From assembly GCA_964612675.1 (NCBI GenBank), contig CAZTDD010000057.1, positions 1-39,782 of the forward strand: 39,782 nucleotides of DNA, given 5' to 3'. A program made the translations under genes and the position numbers. This DNA comes from CAZTDD01 sp964612675. Lineage in GTDB: Bacteria > Hinthialibacterota > Hinthialibacteria > Hinthialibacterales > JAKPRU01. Positions 16,594-27,056 of the stretch are shown here, piece after piece. The first letter of the stretch is position 1, and each line of letters opens with the position of its first letter. Below the pieces are notes generated by a model, which worked only from the letters and a program-made list of their open reading frames with translations, was not told where the DNA came from and did no database searches.

Positions 16594-17115
16594 ATGAGTC
16601 ATCTCAACGTGGAGATCAAAGCCCGATGCAGTCAACCCGATCGGGTACGGCAAGTTCTGCTGGAGCGAAACGCCGAATACAAGGGAATCGACCGTCAAAT
16701 CGATACGTACTTCCATTGCAATAACGGTCGGCTGAAATTCAGAGAAGGGATTATTGAATACGCTCTGATTCATTATGATCGAGAAAACGAAGAAGGACCG
16801 AAACAGTCCGTGGTCACCCTTTATGAACCCGAACGCAACTCTTCGTTGAAAGAGCTGCTCTCCAAATCGCTAGGCATTTTGATCGAGGTGGAGAAAAACA
16901 GAGAAATTTATTTCATCGAAAATGTCAAATTCCACATCGACTCAGTCCACAATCTCGGTTCCTTTGTAGAAATTGAGGCCATCGATGCCACAGGCGAATC
17001 CGAACGCGACCAGCTGCAGAGCCAATGCGAAGAATACATGGAACTCTTCGAAATTCGCCCGGACGATCTGGTCGCGTGTTCCTACAGCGACATGCTGCTG
17101 GAACAGACGGGTTAA
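16594..17115 (+). CDS. CYTH-domain protein (CyaB/class IV adenylate cyclase-like)
   Basis: 173 aa, a single CYTH (triphosphate tunnel) domain. The N-terminal motif NVEIKA (residues 5-10), DTYF and GRLKFRE are the signature strands that line the tunnel and bind triphosphate and metal. A C-terminal EIEAID strand completes it. Members hydrolyse inorganic or thiamine triphosphate, or make cyclic AMP; many CyaB-like bacterial proteins have no proven activity. It has a strong ribosome binding site, AAGGAG 8 nt before the ATG. It is monocistronic and divergent from the glycosyltransferase. Confidence 0.85.
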   Translation: MSHLNVEIKARCSQPDRVRQVLLERNAEYKGIDRQIDTYFHCNNGRLKFREGIIEYALIHYDRENEEGPKQSVVTLYEPERNSSLKELLSKSLGILIEVEKNREIYFIENVKFHIDSVHNLGSFVEIEAIDATGESERDQLQSQCEEYMELFEIRPDDLVACSYSDMLLEQTG

Positions 17116-17207
17116 CCGGCTAAATTCATCGCTGTATTGCCTTGTTTTCGCGGACTGCCGAGTAAAGCGAGCACTTTTTTCATGATTGTATCCGCTTCCT
17201 TTTCAAT

Positions 17208-18131
17208 TTATTTGGCCCGTTCCGCATAGTCTTCCCAAAGTGCGTCCAGATCCCAAGTCTCCCCCTCGGCGGGCTGCCCCGCTGCGACAACACGGTACCG
17301 CAAATGCCAGGTTTCGCCTTTCTTTAGCACTTTCGGTTTCCCGTAATTCGGCGAGCTCGAAATAAACTGCATGCCGCGATCCTGGATATAGTATTTCGTC
17401 GGGTGACTATCGTTTTTGGGATGGTCGAGAATCGCCGCCAGGACCGGCCTTCCGGATTGCGTGCCGGAAATGGCGCACCATTTTGCGGGATCTCCCTTAC
17501 AACCTTCTTTTCCTTCGTTCCCGTTTGAATTAAAGTATTCTTCCGAATGGAAAGGCCCGGCACGAAGCGTAAGCCCGTGATATTCGCGGGGTTTCTCCGG
17601 ATCGGAACCGAAAACAACCTCCGGAGCGACGGCTTCGATTACGAGATCGAGGTCAACAAGTTGAAGGTTCCTTTCGGGGGGAAAAAACGTCCACGTCCGG
17701 CGGTCTCGAACCAGAACACTCCCGTCCTCGCGGACCCAGACATTCTCTTCCAAAATCCGGACCCCGCCGCCGGGAATCGACTCCGATTCAAGACGCGTAG
17801 GAACCATACGGCCTCGCCGTCCGGCAGGAGAATTCACCTCCGCCCAAAAGTCCGTATTGGAAACGTCCGGCCACCCCACGCAGAGAGCGCGATGATGGAG
17901 ATGATCGGCGGGTGCATCGTATGTAATCGTCCGACCGTCCGGTGTGCGGAAAGGATGAAAATACCCTTTGTCCAACGCGGGACCGGAATGATAGACAGCG
18001 GTTTCTTTTCCGTTCAGATGAATGGTGATTTCGTTACGACTTTCACGACTTACTGTTAGCTCCTGACAGACAGCTGTCGAACAGAAAATGCCGACGACTA
18101 GAGTGACGCAAAGAAAATGAGAAAGACGCAT
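17208..18131 (-). CDS. Secreted PmoA-like protein (DUF6807 family)
   Basis: 307 aa with a signal peptide (residues 1-22). The body matches by recognition the PmoA/DUF6807 family common in Planctomycetes and Verrucomicrobia: PFRTPDGRTITYDAPADHLHHRALCVGWPDV near residues 60-90 and LRAGPFHSEEYFNS. The family name comes from a loose likeness to methane monooxygenase; it is not a monooxygenase and is thought to be a beta-rich extracellular protein of unknown activity, usually beside Gfo/Idh/MocA genes as here. AAGGAG stands 5 nt upstream. It is last in the minus-strand catabolic cluster. Confidence 0.85.
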   Translation of the reverse strand: MRLSHFLCVTLVVGIFCSTAVCQELTVSRESRNEITIHLNGKETAVYHSGPALDKGYFHPFRTPDGRTITYDAPADHLHHRALCVGWPDVSNTDFWAEVNSPAGRRGRMVPTRLESESIPGGGVRILEENVWVREDGSVLVRDRRTWTFFPPERNLQLVDLDLVIEAVAPEVVFGSDPEKPREYHGLTLRAGPFHSEEYFNSNGNEGKEGCKGDPAKWCAISGTQSGRPVLAAILDHPKNDSHPTKYYIQDRGMQFISSSPNYGKPKVLKKGETWHLRYRVVAAGQPAEGETWDLDALWEDYAERAK

Positions 18132-18187
18132 TTTTTCTCCTTTTTATCAAGGGCATCGGTCCGATCGGACGGATCAAACTAAAAGAG

Positions 18188-19282
18188 CTAAATTAACGGC
18201 AACTTCACCGGTTGTCCTGTCTCGTAACACTGCTGAGCGGCGAACACCGCTTCGTGCGTATTGATTGCATCGTCCAGATTACAGTGCGATTCACGATTGT
18301 TGAGAACACATTCGACAAAATGATCCATTTCTCCTTGAAACGGATGATGACTCACATCCGCACTGTCGGGGAGAATTGTCGGAATTTCGACCCAGCCTTT
18401 CTGCCCGGGATATTTATGAGACCAAATCCGGTTGTCTTTAACGGTTCCCCTGTCGCCGAAAATCTCGATCGGAAACGTGTACGGCATAATACAATCGAAA
18501 TTCACCGAGACCTTCCCCACGACGCCGTTGTCGAATTTCAGCAGAAGCACCTCGAGCCCTTCATATTCAAGAGGTGGCGTATCCTCGACCCACGTGCCGG
18601 TTGGGTACTGAAATTCGCCTCGTTTTCCTTTGCGATACCCGCCGCAATACGCGAATACCTCGGTCACCCGGGCGGCCTGATATCGCTCCCGTCCCGCAAA
18701 CCATCTCGCCGAGTCTAGTGCATGACAGCCACCGACAAGCATGGCGCTCACGCCGGTCTCTTTCTTCCGAGCATCCTCATAGCCCGACCACCAACTGGCA
18801 ATATCGTGCTGATAATCGGTCTCGACGTAGTAGATATTTCCAAGCGCGTCGTCGGCGATCATCGTCTTGAGCGTCTCGAAAAGCGGATTCCAGCGCAACA
18901 CAAAGCACGCCACGGTTTTCACGCCTGCTTTATGAACCGCGTCCCGCATCGCGCGCATTTCATCGAGACTATTCGCGATCGGCTTTTCGATTACGATATG
19001 CTTGCCCGCCTCAGCGGCCTGAATCACATTTTCTGCATGAAGATGCTGTGGCGTGCAAACGGATACGATATCTACACCATCATGGCGCAGTGCCTCGCCG
19101 AGATCGTTGTACGTGCCAACATCCTTCAGCCCTAACTCATCGACTTTTCGTTTCGCACTTTCGAGCCTGCGGCTCGAAATGGCAACCACGCGCGCGGACG
19201 GGTTGGCTTCAAACGCTTTGATGTGTTCGCCTGCGACCCATCCGGCGCCGTGGACTAAAACACCGACTTGTTTTTCCGTCAT
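18188..19282 (-). CDS. Cytosolic Gfo/Idh/MocA family oxidoreductase
   Basis: 364 aa without an export signal. The Rossmann dinucleotide motif HGAGWVAG (residues 11-18) and EKP (99-101) are intact, and the C-terminal beta-sheet domain (about 130-360) follows. It is predicted to oxidise or reduce a sugar or inositol derivative with NAD(P). GGAGG lies 6 nt before the start. It is 56 bp upstream of the PmoA-like gene and starts only 13 bp after the stop of the large secreted binding protein, so all are likely co-transcribed. This one would act in the cytosol on the products of the secreted enzymes. Confidence 0.9.
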   Translation of the reverse strand: MTEKQVGVLVHGAGWVAGEHIKAFEANPSARVVAISSRRLESAKRKVDELGLKDVGTYNDLGEALRHDGVDIVSVCTPQHLHAENVIQAAEAGKHIVIEKPIANSLDEMRAMRDAVHKAGVKTVACFVLRWNPLFETLKTMIADDALGNIYYVETDYQHDIASWWSGYEDARKKETGVSAMLVGGCHALDSARWFAGRERYQAARVTEVFAYCGGYRKGKRGEFQYPTGTWVEDTPPLEYEGLEVLLLKFDNGVVGKVSVNFDCIMPYTFPIEIFGDRGTVKDNRIWSHKYPGQKGWVEIPTILPDSADVSHHPFQGEMDHFVECVLNNRESHCNLDDAINTHEAVFAAQQCYETGQPVKLPLI

Positions 19283-19295
19283 TTACTACCTCCAA

Positions 19296-22200
19296 TCAAA
19301 AAGACCCGGTCACTCGTACCATCTGAAGATTATCGACCAGCACTTCCGATGTGACCCCCGGACCGCCGTTCTGGACGACACAGAGAATCGGAAATGCGGG
19401 ATTCTCGGTCTTGAAACCGCCACCGACAGTAATCGGAGAAGATAAACTCGGCAAGGCGTCGTTGTGGACAAACGCACCAACGTTGCCGTTCCCGTTTGTC
19501 ATGACCAGCGCGGTCACTCCGCCCGAACCGCTGAGCAGTGAGGCGCTGACAGTCGCCTGCAGAACCTGCGGGAAGCTGCCTTGCAGCGAACTTGCAAACA
19601 GACCGATGTTGGCGGCGCCGTCATCGCTATCGAGCGACAGGACAACCTTGCCCGCCTGGCTTGCGGTATCTACCGTCCCCGTATCGCCGTTCACGTTTTG
19701 CATCAGGCTGCCGACGTCCGAATCGAATGACCCGTCACCATCCAACGTGACCGCCGTGGCCTGCACCGAGGGCAGTTCTTTCACCACCAGGTTATCAAAG
19801 AACGCCGTCACACCCGCCTTCCCACTCGATACAGTCACTTGGAGTCCGGGTTGTAGAGAATCACTCGGCGGGTCGTAGATCAGCACGAGACGTCTCCACT
19901 GTCCGACGGGTACATCGGCCTCACTGGCCGTTACATATCCCAGCTGCCCGTCGATGGGCGAGTTCAGAGCCGCCAGCGCCAAAGAACAGCCGGGACCGTT
20001 CGATTGAGCATCCACAGCGATCAGGACCGGCCCGCTGCCGACGGCGACGGCATCCCGCAGAATCGCAAGCGTGCCTTCTCCACCGCCGGTGTCCATGATC
20101 AAACCGTGTCCGTCCGTATCCGGACCCGACGGTACAGTCCCGCCACTGATACGGCCGACATTGAATCCGGTTGCCGCGCTATAATCGATGCCCATCGCGT
20201 CCGCCGTCGCGCCGTCAAATCCGAAAGCGAGCAGTTCCTGCGGCGGAGTCGGCGTAGGAGTCGCGGGTTGGGGTGTGGGGGTCGGCGTGGGAGGAACCGG
20301 GGTCGGCGTGGGCTGAACGGCCGGTCCGCCGCCGTCGTCAAATCCTTGAATGTCGAAATTCGGATCATCCGTGATTACAATCCAATCCAGTTGCGCGCGA
20401 CGGTCCCCCGCGTGCCAGTTGATGGTGTGATCGCCTGCAGAGAGTTCGAAAGCGCGCGGCGTGCGGTCCTCGCCCGTGGTTACAATCGTTCGAATCCACT
20501 GATCATAAATTTCGGGAAAAAGAAATAGATCTTCGTCCCGGTATTCCACATCACCGTCAATTCCAATATAGAAAGAGTCATACGCCTGACTGTATGCTTG
20601 AACCTTTGCGAAAATGTAGTAGGTGCCCGCCTGCTGCACATCGATGGGGAAGTGCATTTGATCGCCGGTCAGGTTCGACTGTCGGTCATATCCCCGAACG
20701 TCGGCCATTGATATATAGCCGCTATATACATCTTCGTCTTTTTCAATATAGAACCCCGACACCGGGCTCGCGTTTTCCGCCTCGATATGGACGGGCTCAT
20801 CGCCAACGCTTACTCTGCCCGCCGGCGTGAATTTCGGCCGCGTTCGGAGATCTTCCTCGCTCTCGATCGTGTTGATCCTTGTTGTCCCGTCGGCGGTAAT
20901 GGCGATCCAATCGAGTTTGCCGCCGTCTTCGCGTTCTCCGAACATGAACGTGTAGAATCCGGGTTCGAGTTCCCATTCGCGTTTGTCGGTAATGTCTCGT
21001 TCTCCCGCCCAGGCTCGACCCCACGTTCCCGCACCGCCGATATCCCAAATATCTTCCTGGTCCCCCGTCAACATGTAATCGATCCAAACATCCACAAAAA
21101 GCGAGTCGCTGTTGCCGCCTTCGCCGCGAACCTGGCCGTAGACATAATAGGTCGCCGCTTCTTTCACTTCGACTTCAACCATCAGTGCACCGTCTCCGCC
21201 GGTCTCCATGGCATACACGCCGCTGGGCAATTCCGGGTCGATGGCAAGCCACCACCCGAGATCCTCTTCCTGGGGATATAGGCGTTCCGCTTCGATGAAA
21301 ACCTCTTCCGTGCGTGAAAGCGGAAGCGCTTCTTCAGTGGGACGAATGTTGTATGGGCCTTGAGGGCCGGGTGCGAGTTCGGGAATCGGTAGAATCATAT
21401 CCCCGCCGATCTCGCCCCCCTGTCGACTCCCATAAGCAAAATCCCCTCGAAAAATCAAAACCTGTTTGTCCGTGTCGGGAAGGTCGGCATCATAGGTCAG
21501 TTTCGATTCACCGGCTCCTCCGCTGAGAGTCCATACGATGTTTCCTTCATCGTCCAGCTCGTATGTACCGGCAGTGACTGCGATATTGGATATCGAGACG
21601 CCTTCGGGCGGCTCCTCGGTAACTACGAGTTCCGCGTCCCCCTCAGCAGCTGCTTGGGCGGACACTTCGACCCCGCTCAATGTCGCTCCCGGCGTCAATG
21701 TCGGTTCCGGGAATTTGCGTTCCACCGTTACCGGATACTCCTCCAGTTCAACGTCCTGGAATTCCCAATAGGTTCCCTGACTACTGCTTCCGGTGACAGC
21801 GATGCCGACATAGACCGGATCCGTCATCTGGACTAGAAGGCGCTGGAACCGTCGATAGCGATCTCGACGGGCAAGCATCAAAAAGTCGAACGTGTTTCCG
21901 TTGCGTTCCAAGCGAATGGTGGGAAACTCGTCGGTACCGGGATCGACCTCACCGTCGAGGGGCATCCCTGCGGCCCCTTTCGCCGAGCGCCAGGTGCCCA
22001 CAATCGCGTTGCTGTCCGCACCGACACCGTCCGTGATTTGGATAAACACAAACGGCGAATCGTCGTCGAGGCTCTGCCGGACCATTAAACCGCACTGGCC
22101 GGGATACTCGTACCACAACGGGCTGCCGGCAATGGCGAAACTGCCGCTGATTTCCCGATAGATGAAATGAAACGTGTCGTTCGTCGAGAAATCCCCGTCA

Positions 22201-22391
22201 CCGATTCCCCCCGCATCGCATTCGATCATATACAACCCGTTATCGGGGTTCCGGTCCGACCAGCTGGGCTGATCGAACTCTCCGATGTCCGCCGCGTCGG
22301 TAAACATCCCGTAATCCTGTCCGCTTACCGAAACGGCACAAAACGAAACCAACACGAAACCAACAACCATTGAACGAATCGAGATTCTCAT
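19296..22391 (-). CDS. Large secreted multidomain carbohydrate-binding protein
   Basis: 1031 aa. The signal peptide (about residues 1-24) starts at the ATG at 22391 with GGGAGG 8 nt upstream. The N-terminal 220 residues look like a LamG/concanavalin-type sandwich. Two related modules follow at about 360-505 (FIEAERLYP) and 534-675 (VHIEAENASP), each ending in DWI and TADG/TDDP segments, typical of CBM6/35-like folds. A Pro-Thr linker (TPTP units, about residues 689-715) separates a C-terminal about 310-residue beta-rich region. No catalytic motif was found, so it probably binds glycan or cell surface. It is followed, with only a 13-bp spacer, by the oxidoreductase at 19282. Confidence 0.75.
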   Translation of the reverse strand: MRISIRSMVVGFVLVSFCAVSVSGQDYGMFTDAADIGEFDQPSWSDRNPDNGLYMIECDAGGIGDGDFSTNDTFHFIYREISGSFAIAGSPLWYEYPGQCGLMVRQSLDDDSPFVFIQITDGVGADSNAIVGTWRSAKGAAGMPLDGEVDPGTDEFPTIRLERNGNTFDFLMLARRDRYRRFQRLLVQMTDPVYVGIAVTGSSSQGTYWEFQDVELEEYPVTVERKFPEPTLTPGATLSGVEVSAQAAAEGDAELVVTEEPPEGVSISNIAVTAGTYELDDEGNIVWTLSGGAGESKLTYDADLPDTDKQVLIFRGDFAYGSRQGGEIGGDMILPIPELAPGPQGPYNIRPTEEALPLSRTEEVFIEAERLYPQEEDLGWWLAIDPELPSGVYAMETGGDGALMVEVEVKEAATYYVYGQVRGEGGNSDSLFVDVWIDYMLTGDQEDIWDIGGAGTWGRAWAGERDITDKREWELEPGFYTFMFGEREDGGKLDWIAITADGTTRINTIESEEDLRTRPKFTPAGRVSVGDEPVHIEAENASPVSGFYIEKDEDVYSGYISMADVRGYDRQSNLTGDQMHFPIDVQQAGTYYIFAKVQAYSQAYDSFYIGIDGDVEYRDEDLFLFPEIYDQWIRTIVTTGEDRTPRAFELSAGDHTINWHAGDRRAQLDWIVITDDPNFDIQGFDDGGGPAVQPTPTPVPPTPTPTPQPATPTPTPPQELLAFGFDGATADAMGIDYSAATGFNVGRISGGTVPSGPDTDGHGLIMDTGGGEGTLAILRDAVAVGSGPVLIAVDAQSNGPGCSLALAALNSPIDGQLGYVTASEADVPVGQWRRLVLIYDPPSDSLQPGLQVTVSSGKAGVTAFFDNLVVKELPSVQATAVTLDGDGSFDSDVGSLMQNVNGDTGTVDTASQAGKVVLSLDSDDGAANIGLFASSLQGSFPQVLQATVSASLLSGSGGVTALVMTNGNGNVGAFVHNDALPSLSSPITVGGGFKTENPAFPILCVVQNGGPGVTSEVLVDNLQMVRVTGSF

Positions 22392-22526
22392 GATCGGTCC
22401 CTCCCGGAAGTGATCGAACGTCTTTTTTGAAACGAAGAGACGGTCTGCCCCGGCAATCCAATGTTGGGACGTTTTCGTCCGTCCTTCGTACGGTCCGGCA
22501 TTCGGGTACGACTATCCACCATAACT

Positions 22527-25500
22527 CTAATACTGATCGATTGGAACACCCTTTTTTCGGTCGATCAGGTACGCTCCGCCGCGCTGGGCGAGCAATTCCA
22601 TTCGCCACTTGTCGGGTACCTCGCGGATAGAGAAACTCATGGCCACCGGATCGTTGGCTTCATTGACAGCAACGACCAGATCCGCCTGTTCAAACCGAAG
22701 CAGACGAACAAAAGTGGTCGGAATGTAATCTTCAATGATCAGCTCCGGTTCGATCTCCGCCAGTTGCATTCCTCGCCGGTACAGCTGAACGACGGGGGCG
22801 AATTGATCCGCGAGCTCGAGCGGAAGCGGTGAATAGAGGATGTTTCCCCGCCCCACGCGGGATTCCCAGACAATCGCCTCGCCCGTCCACGCCTCCCGCT
22901 CCAGCCAGTGTTGCTTGACGTTCGAGAAAGTGAGCAGATACTGTTCGCCATTCATGAAGAGCAACTCTTGAAAGGCCACCGGTATCGGGCCAAGCCCCGG
23001 AATCCCCGCCTCTCCAAGGCGACTTGTAAGGCGCAAATACGGGTCGCGCTCCAAAACTCCCGTGGCAACCAATGTTCCGCCCCGGTCAACATACTCCATC
23101 AGTGCGCGCCACGCCTCGTCGCTTAAACAGCCGGGGGACGGCAGAATAACTATTCGAGGATCGCCCAAACGGGAAAGATCCAGCTCGCTCACCGCTTGAA
23201 CACCCGTATGAAGGGCTTTGGTGAACACTTTGACTACCCGGCGGGTCGCCTCAATAGAACCGCTTTGAACCGAGAGCTGAGCGCTCATGGGGACGATCAA
23301 AGCGACCGGGTCTTCTCTACGTCCGGTCCAGAACTGCCGGTTCTTCCACCAGAAGCGTGCCATACGGCGATGAATGCCAAATTTGGGTTTCTTCGTCCCG
23401 TCGGCACGGGTAAACCCGATTGAGTTTTCGTTATCGTCCATGGCCAAACTGAAACTGTTCCAAATCCATTGGATCGTGCCTGCCGATGCAGATGCGAGAG
23501 AATAGAGGTACTTTCTTTCCAACAGGGCCGCCGTCCGTTCTTCAGAACGCCACGCCTCACCGTCGAGATTCTCCACATACATCACGCCGGTTTCCTCGAC
23601 GACATTCGGCAGACCGCGGACGTTGGTAAGGATTCCGTCCCATAGAAGCGAATCGTTTTGCCACCACGTGTGTACGCACGTGAAGTCGACAACATTGGCA
23701 TGCTGCATCGGCGAAGGCCGGTCATAACATCCGCCTTCATCCTGCCCGACAGTCACCAGATGTCGGCTGCCGAGAGATCGGCACAGGTCGCGCAGCGTCC
23801 CCGCCCATTCCGTGAAAACGTCCTGGCAGAAGAGATTAAAATCCAGAACCCGAAGCGGCCTGCGACCCCGCAGAAACCCCTTTTCTAATGCAAAATCGGC
23901 TTCGGAAGGAACCGGCGCGGCATCAAACGAGGGGACCTCATCGGACCGAACATGCCACGCGTCCCGAAGAGTATCGATGTCTCCGTGCCGCCTTCTCAAC
24001 CACCCCTGCCACTCCTCCAATTCAAACCGATCTCGGTTGGGCCGGTTTACCCAAAGACGATTCGGATCCATCATGCTGGGTTCGTTGATCCAATCCCAAA
24101 TCAGGCTCGGGCAATCCTTGTAACGCTCAATAATACTCTTGACGAATTTATGTTGTGCCGCGAGCGATCGAGGATCCAAATAGGCGTTTTCCCCACCATA
24201 GAGCGGCGGAATGAACGAGAAGAAAGTAAAGATGACCGGGATCTCGTATCGCTGAGCGGTCAGGATAAATGCGTCAAGCGCCCGAAGAGTGTCTTCGCGC
24301 CAAAGGCCCGGCTCCGGCATCAGATACCGATGCCCGGCCCAAATCCCGGTTCGAATCACAGATACCCCTTCCGCCGACATCTCGGCAAAATCCCGGTCCC
24401 AAATCCCAGGATTTGCGCACCACAGAAACTTGCGATGGTAACGGGAGGACATGTAGGTCGTTCCAACAAATGGATACACCTCAGTGCCCCGGCGGATCAT
24501 ATCGGAATCCGTGCTGAACGGTTTGCCTTCTTTCAGCAAATCCTCGTCACGTCCCCAGAAACCGGAAACCGTCTCTTCCAGCGTCTCACCGCCACGGCGG
24601 AGAGTCGCGTCCACGTCGTAGTACCCGGCTTCGCAGGGCGATGACAACGGGATCTCGAACCAGCAGGTTCCTGTCTCCACCGCAACTTTGCGGGTCAAAC
24701 GTTTCGCGCGCCCTTTCGGTGGACGCACGGTCAAACGAACCGAGAGATCGTCCTCAATGTTTGCCCCGCATCGAACGGACACGCGCAACGACGGAATTTC
24801 GCCGGGCATGTACGTGGCCAGCGTGGGCAGAACCTCAAGGTGCAAAACGCCTTCCGAGGCCATCGTCACCAGGTCCGGTAATATCCCAACCCAGCGCTTT
24901 AGCTGAGCCTCGTCGAGCTGCGCCAAATTCAGGGTCGCAAATATCCAGCGCCCCCCCTCACCGGGACCGCCCAGCCGATCCATACGAACAACCGGGGCCG
25001 AGACGGGTGTACCGTCCAGAGCAACGGCGTGAATCAAACCGCAATAATCGGCATCTCTTGGGCTGGTAATCGAGTCCTCACTGTCAGTGTTTCCTTCATG
25101 GTCGTAATCGGTCAGCCGGACTGTGAGAGGATACGTATCGGGACAGAAAAGTGAATCTTCCTTCAACGCATCTCGCAGGAGAGGATGGCAGCATTCGATT
25201 CGGTTTGCTTCATTACTTGAATAGACGTAGGACTGAACAATCCCGATCTTTCGATGATAATTCGAGCAGGAGCGAAGCACACGCCAACCGTCTTGCGCAT
25301 TACCGGCGACCGGTGTTCGAAACGGAACCCCGCCCCAGTTCAGGAAATTGCCGCCCCGCTCCAGATAACCGAGAATGGCCGACCACCCGTCCACGGGAAA
25401 TTCCGAACCATAGGGATTGACAAACAGGTCGGCGCTGCGGAGCGCTTCGTCCAATTCGGAAACAGAAGCGAATCGAACCTTCATCCCTTTCGATATTCTT

Positions 25501-25580
25501 CGCCACGCCGATTGACTGAGCGGGCGGGCGAATCCTGCGGGAAATGCATCATCCCAGAAGACAACGACTGTGCGCGACAT
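22527..25580 (-). CDS. Clan GH-A glycoside hydrolase with GH42-like architecture
   Basis: 1017 aa, no signal peptide. Residues 1-130 resemble a GATase-like/trimerisation module, then beta-rich segments, then a TIM barrel. It holds the acid/base Glu in WINEPS (about residue 500) and the nucleophile Glu in VVEETGV (about 662), the pair used by retaining clan GH-A enzymes. A C-terminal module (VALIVPMS, then GATLVATG-type segments) resembles the GH42 trimerisation domain. It probably cleaves beta-galactosides or related glycans; family GH5/GH42-like, not resolved further. GGGAG lies 7 nt upstream. It starts 21 bp after ubiD stops, so the two are co-transcribed. Confidence 0.78.
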   Translation of the reverse strand: MSRTVVVFWDDAFPAGFARPLSQSAWRRISKGMKVRFASVSELDEALRSADLFVNPYGSEFPVDGWSAILGYLERGGNFLNWGGVPFRTPVAGNAQDGWRVLRSCSNYHRKIGIVQSYVYSSNEANRIECCHPLLRDALKEDSLFCPDTYPLTVRLTDYDHEGNTDSEDSITSPRDADYCGLIHAVALDGTPVSAPVVRMDRLGGPGEGGRWIFATLNLAQLDEAQLKRWVGILPDLVTMASEGVLHLEVLPTLATYMPGEIPSLRVSVRCGANIEDDLSVRLTVRPPKGRAKRLTRKVAVETGTCWFEIPLSSPCEAGYYDVDATLRRGGETLEETVSGFWGRDEDLLKEGKPFSTDSDMIRRGTEVYPFVGTTYMSSRYHRKFLWCANPGIWDRDFAEMSAEGVSVIRTGIWAGHRYLMPEPGLWREDTLRALDAFILTAQRYEIPVIFTFFSFIPPLYGGENAYLDPRSLAAQHKFVKSIIERYKDCPSLIWDWINEPSMMDPNRLWVNRPNRDRFELEEWQGWLRRRHGDIDTLRDAWHVRSDEVPSFDAAPVPSEADFALEKGFLRGRRPLRVLDFNLFCQDVFTEWAGTLRDLCRSLGSRHLVTVGQDEGGCYDRPSPMQHANVVDFTCVHTWWQNDSLLWDGILTNVRGLPNVVEETGVMYVENLDGEAWRSEERTAALLERKYLYSLASASAGTIQWIWNSFSLAMDDNENSIGFTRADGTKKPKFGIHRRMARFWWKNRQFWTGRREDPVALIVPMSAQLSVQSGSIEATRRVVKVFTKALHTGVQAVSELDLSRLGDPRIVILPSPGCLSDEAWRALMEYVDRGGTLVATGVLERDPYLRLTSRLGEAGIPGLGPIPVAFQELLFMNGEQYLLTFSNVKQHWLEREAWTGEAIVWESRVGRGNILYSPLPLELADQFAPVVQLYRRGMQLAEIEPELIIEDYIPTTFVRLLRFEQADLVVAVNEANDPVAMSFSIREVPDKWRMELLAQRGGAYLIDRKKGVPIDQY

Positions 25581-25601
25581 GCCTGATCTCCCTGTTCTAG
25601 T

Positions 25602-27056
25602 TTATCGATCCATTGAAATACCCAATTCCGGCCAGATCTTGTCGATTCGCTCTTTGACGGATTGATCCATGGTCACGTCGGGAGGCCACTCGCGATCGAA
25701 TCCTTCCTCAGGCCACGTTTTCGTGGCATCGATGACCATCTTCGAGCCGAAACGAGGATGCTCCGACGAATTATCCAGTACATCCACCGGGCCCATCACG
25801 AACGAGATGTCCCTTTGTGGAGCCGTATTGTTCGCAAAACGCCACAAAACCTCGTTGATATCGTGGACGTTCACTTCCTCGTCGAACACAACAATCGTTT
25901 TGCAGAACATCATCTGCCCCAGGCCCCAAAGCGCGTGAGCCACCTTAAACGCGTGACCGGGGTACCGTTTCCGGATGGAGACCAGAGCCAGACTGTGAAA
26001 CAATGTCTCGGGAGGGATATGGATATCGACGATCTCGGGCAACGTCAGGCGCATGAGCGGCAGGAAGATTCGTTCCGTGGCCTTGCCCAGATAGGCATCT
26101 TCCATCGGCGGTTTGCCGACTACGATGGTCGGATAGATTGGATCGCGCGCCCGTGTAAGGGCGGTAAGGTGAAAAACCGGATACGGTTCGGCGAGTGAGT
26201 AGTAGCCGGTGTGGTCGCCGAACGGTCCCTCAAGGCGTTCTTCCCCCGGCGTAACATACCCTTCCAGCACATACTCCGCATCCGCCGGTACTTCCAGGTC
26301 GATTGTCTCGCAGGAGACCATCTCCACCGGTTCGCGCCGAAGAAAACCCGCAAACAGCAGCTCATCGATCTCGTCGGGCAGCGGTGCGCTCGCACAATAA
26401 GGCAAAACAGGGTCGCCGCCCAATACGATCGCTACCGGCATCCGCCGATCGGCTTTCACATGCTCACGGTAATGCGATGCGCCGACCTTGTGGATCTGCC
26501 AGTGCATTCCGAGTGTCTGATGGTCGAAAACCTGGATGCGATAGAGCCCCATATTCATTCGACCGGTGGAAGGATGCCGCGTGTAAACCTGCCCCAGCGT
26601 GATAAACCGTCCGCCGTCTTCCGGCCAGCATCGCAGTATGGGCATGTCTTCGACAGTCGGTCGATTCGCTTCGATTGTCTCTTTACATCGTCCCGTCCGA
26701 ACCCGTCGCGGCGCACAGGATGAAAGTTCCTTGAGGACAGGCAGAAGTTTCAGTCGTTCACGCCAGGTTCGCGGCGGGGTTTGATGAACAAGGTTCTCAA
26801 TCCGGTCCGCGATCTCCACCAGCGACGAGACCCCGAGGGCAAGTGCCATACGTTTCTCGGAACCGTACGCGTTGATCAGGACAGGGGTATCCCCGTTGTC
26901 GGGATGTCGAAAGAGAAGCGCCGGACCGCCGGATTTCACCACACGGTCCGTGATCTCAGTGATCTCGAGATCGGTGGACACAGGCAGGGCGACTTCGGCA
27001 AGTTCGTTCTCCAAGCGAAGCCGCTCCACAAAATGTGAGAGAAACCTATAGGCCAT
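25602..27056 (-). CDS. UbiD family decarboxylase
   Basis: 484 aa. UbiD enzymes use prenylated FMN to decarboxylate (or carboxylate) aromatic and unsaturated acids. The sequence shows the signature EGPFGDHTGYY at about residues 277-287, giving the catalytic Glu and a second acid (Asp here, as in many UbiD proteins) at Glu+5. The last third completes the alpha/beta fold. A UbiX prenyltransferase that makes the cofactor is not in this window. I chose the ATG at 27056: GGAGG lies 11 nt upstream, while an in-frame GTG at 27074 would place that site inside the coding region. It is the first gene of the cluster that includes the GH-A glycosidase. A role with an aromatic ester or phenolic acid released from glycans is inference. 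Confidence 0.9.
   Translation of the reverse strand: MAYRFLSHFVERLRLENELAEVALPVSTDLEITEITDRVVKSGGPALLFRHPDNGDTPVLINAYGSEKRMALALGVSSLVEIADRIENLVHQTPPRTWRERLKLLPVLKELSSCAPRRVRTGRCKETIEANRPTVEDMPILRCWPEDGGRFITLGQVYTRHPSTGRMNMGLYRIQVFDHQTLGMHWQIHKVGASHYREHVKADRRMPVAIVLGGDPVLPYCASAPLPDEIDELLFAGFLRREPVEMVSCETIDLEVPADAEYVLEGYVTPGEERLEGPFGDHTGYYSLAEPYPVFHLTALTRARDPIYPTIVVGKPPMEDAYLGKATERIFLPLMRLTLPEIVDIHIPPETLFHSLALVSIRKRYPGHAFKVAHALWGLGQMMFCKTIVVFDEEVNVHDINEVLWRFANNTAPQRDISFVMGPVDVLDNSSEHPRFGSKMVIDATKTWPEEGFDREWPPDVTMDQSVKERIDKIWPELGISMDR

Noticed and set aside
17116..17207. Terminator between the convergent CYTH and PmoA-like genes
   Set aside because: There is a T-run (about 17172-17180) but no convincing stem before it, only a 3-bp AGT/ACT pairing.
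20245..20325. Tandem repeat DNA
   Set aside because: It encodes the Thr-Pro linker of the secreted protein, so the repetition is explained by protein composition.
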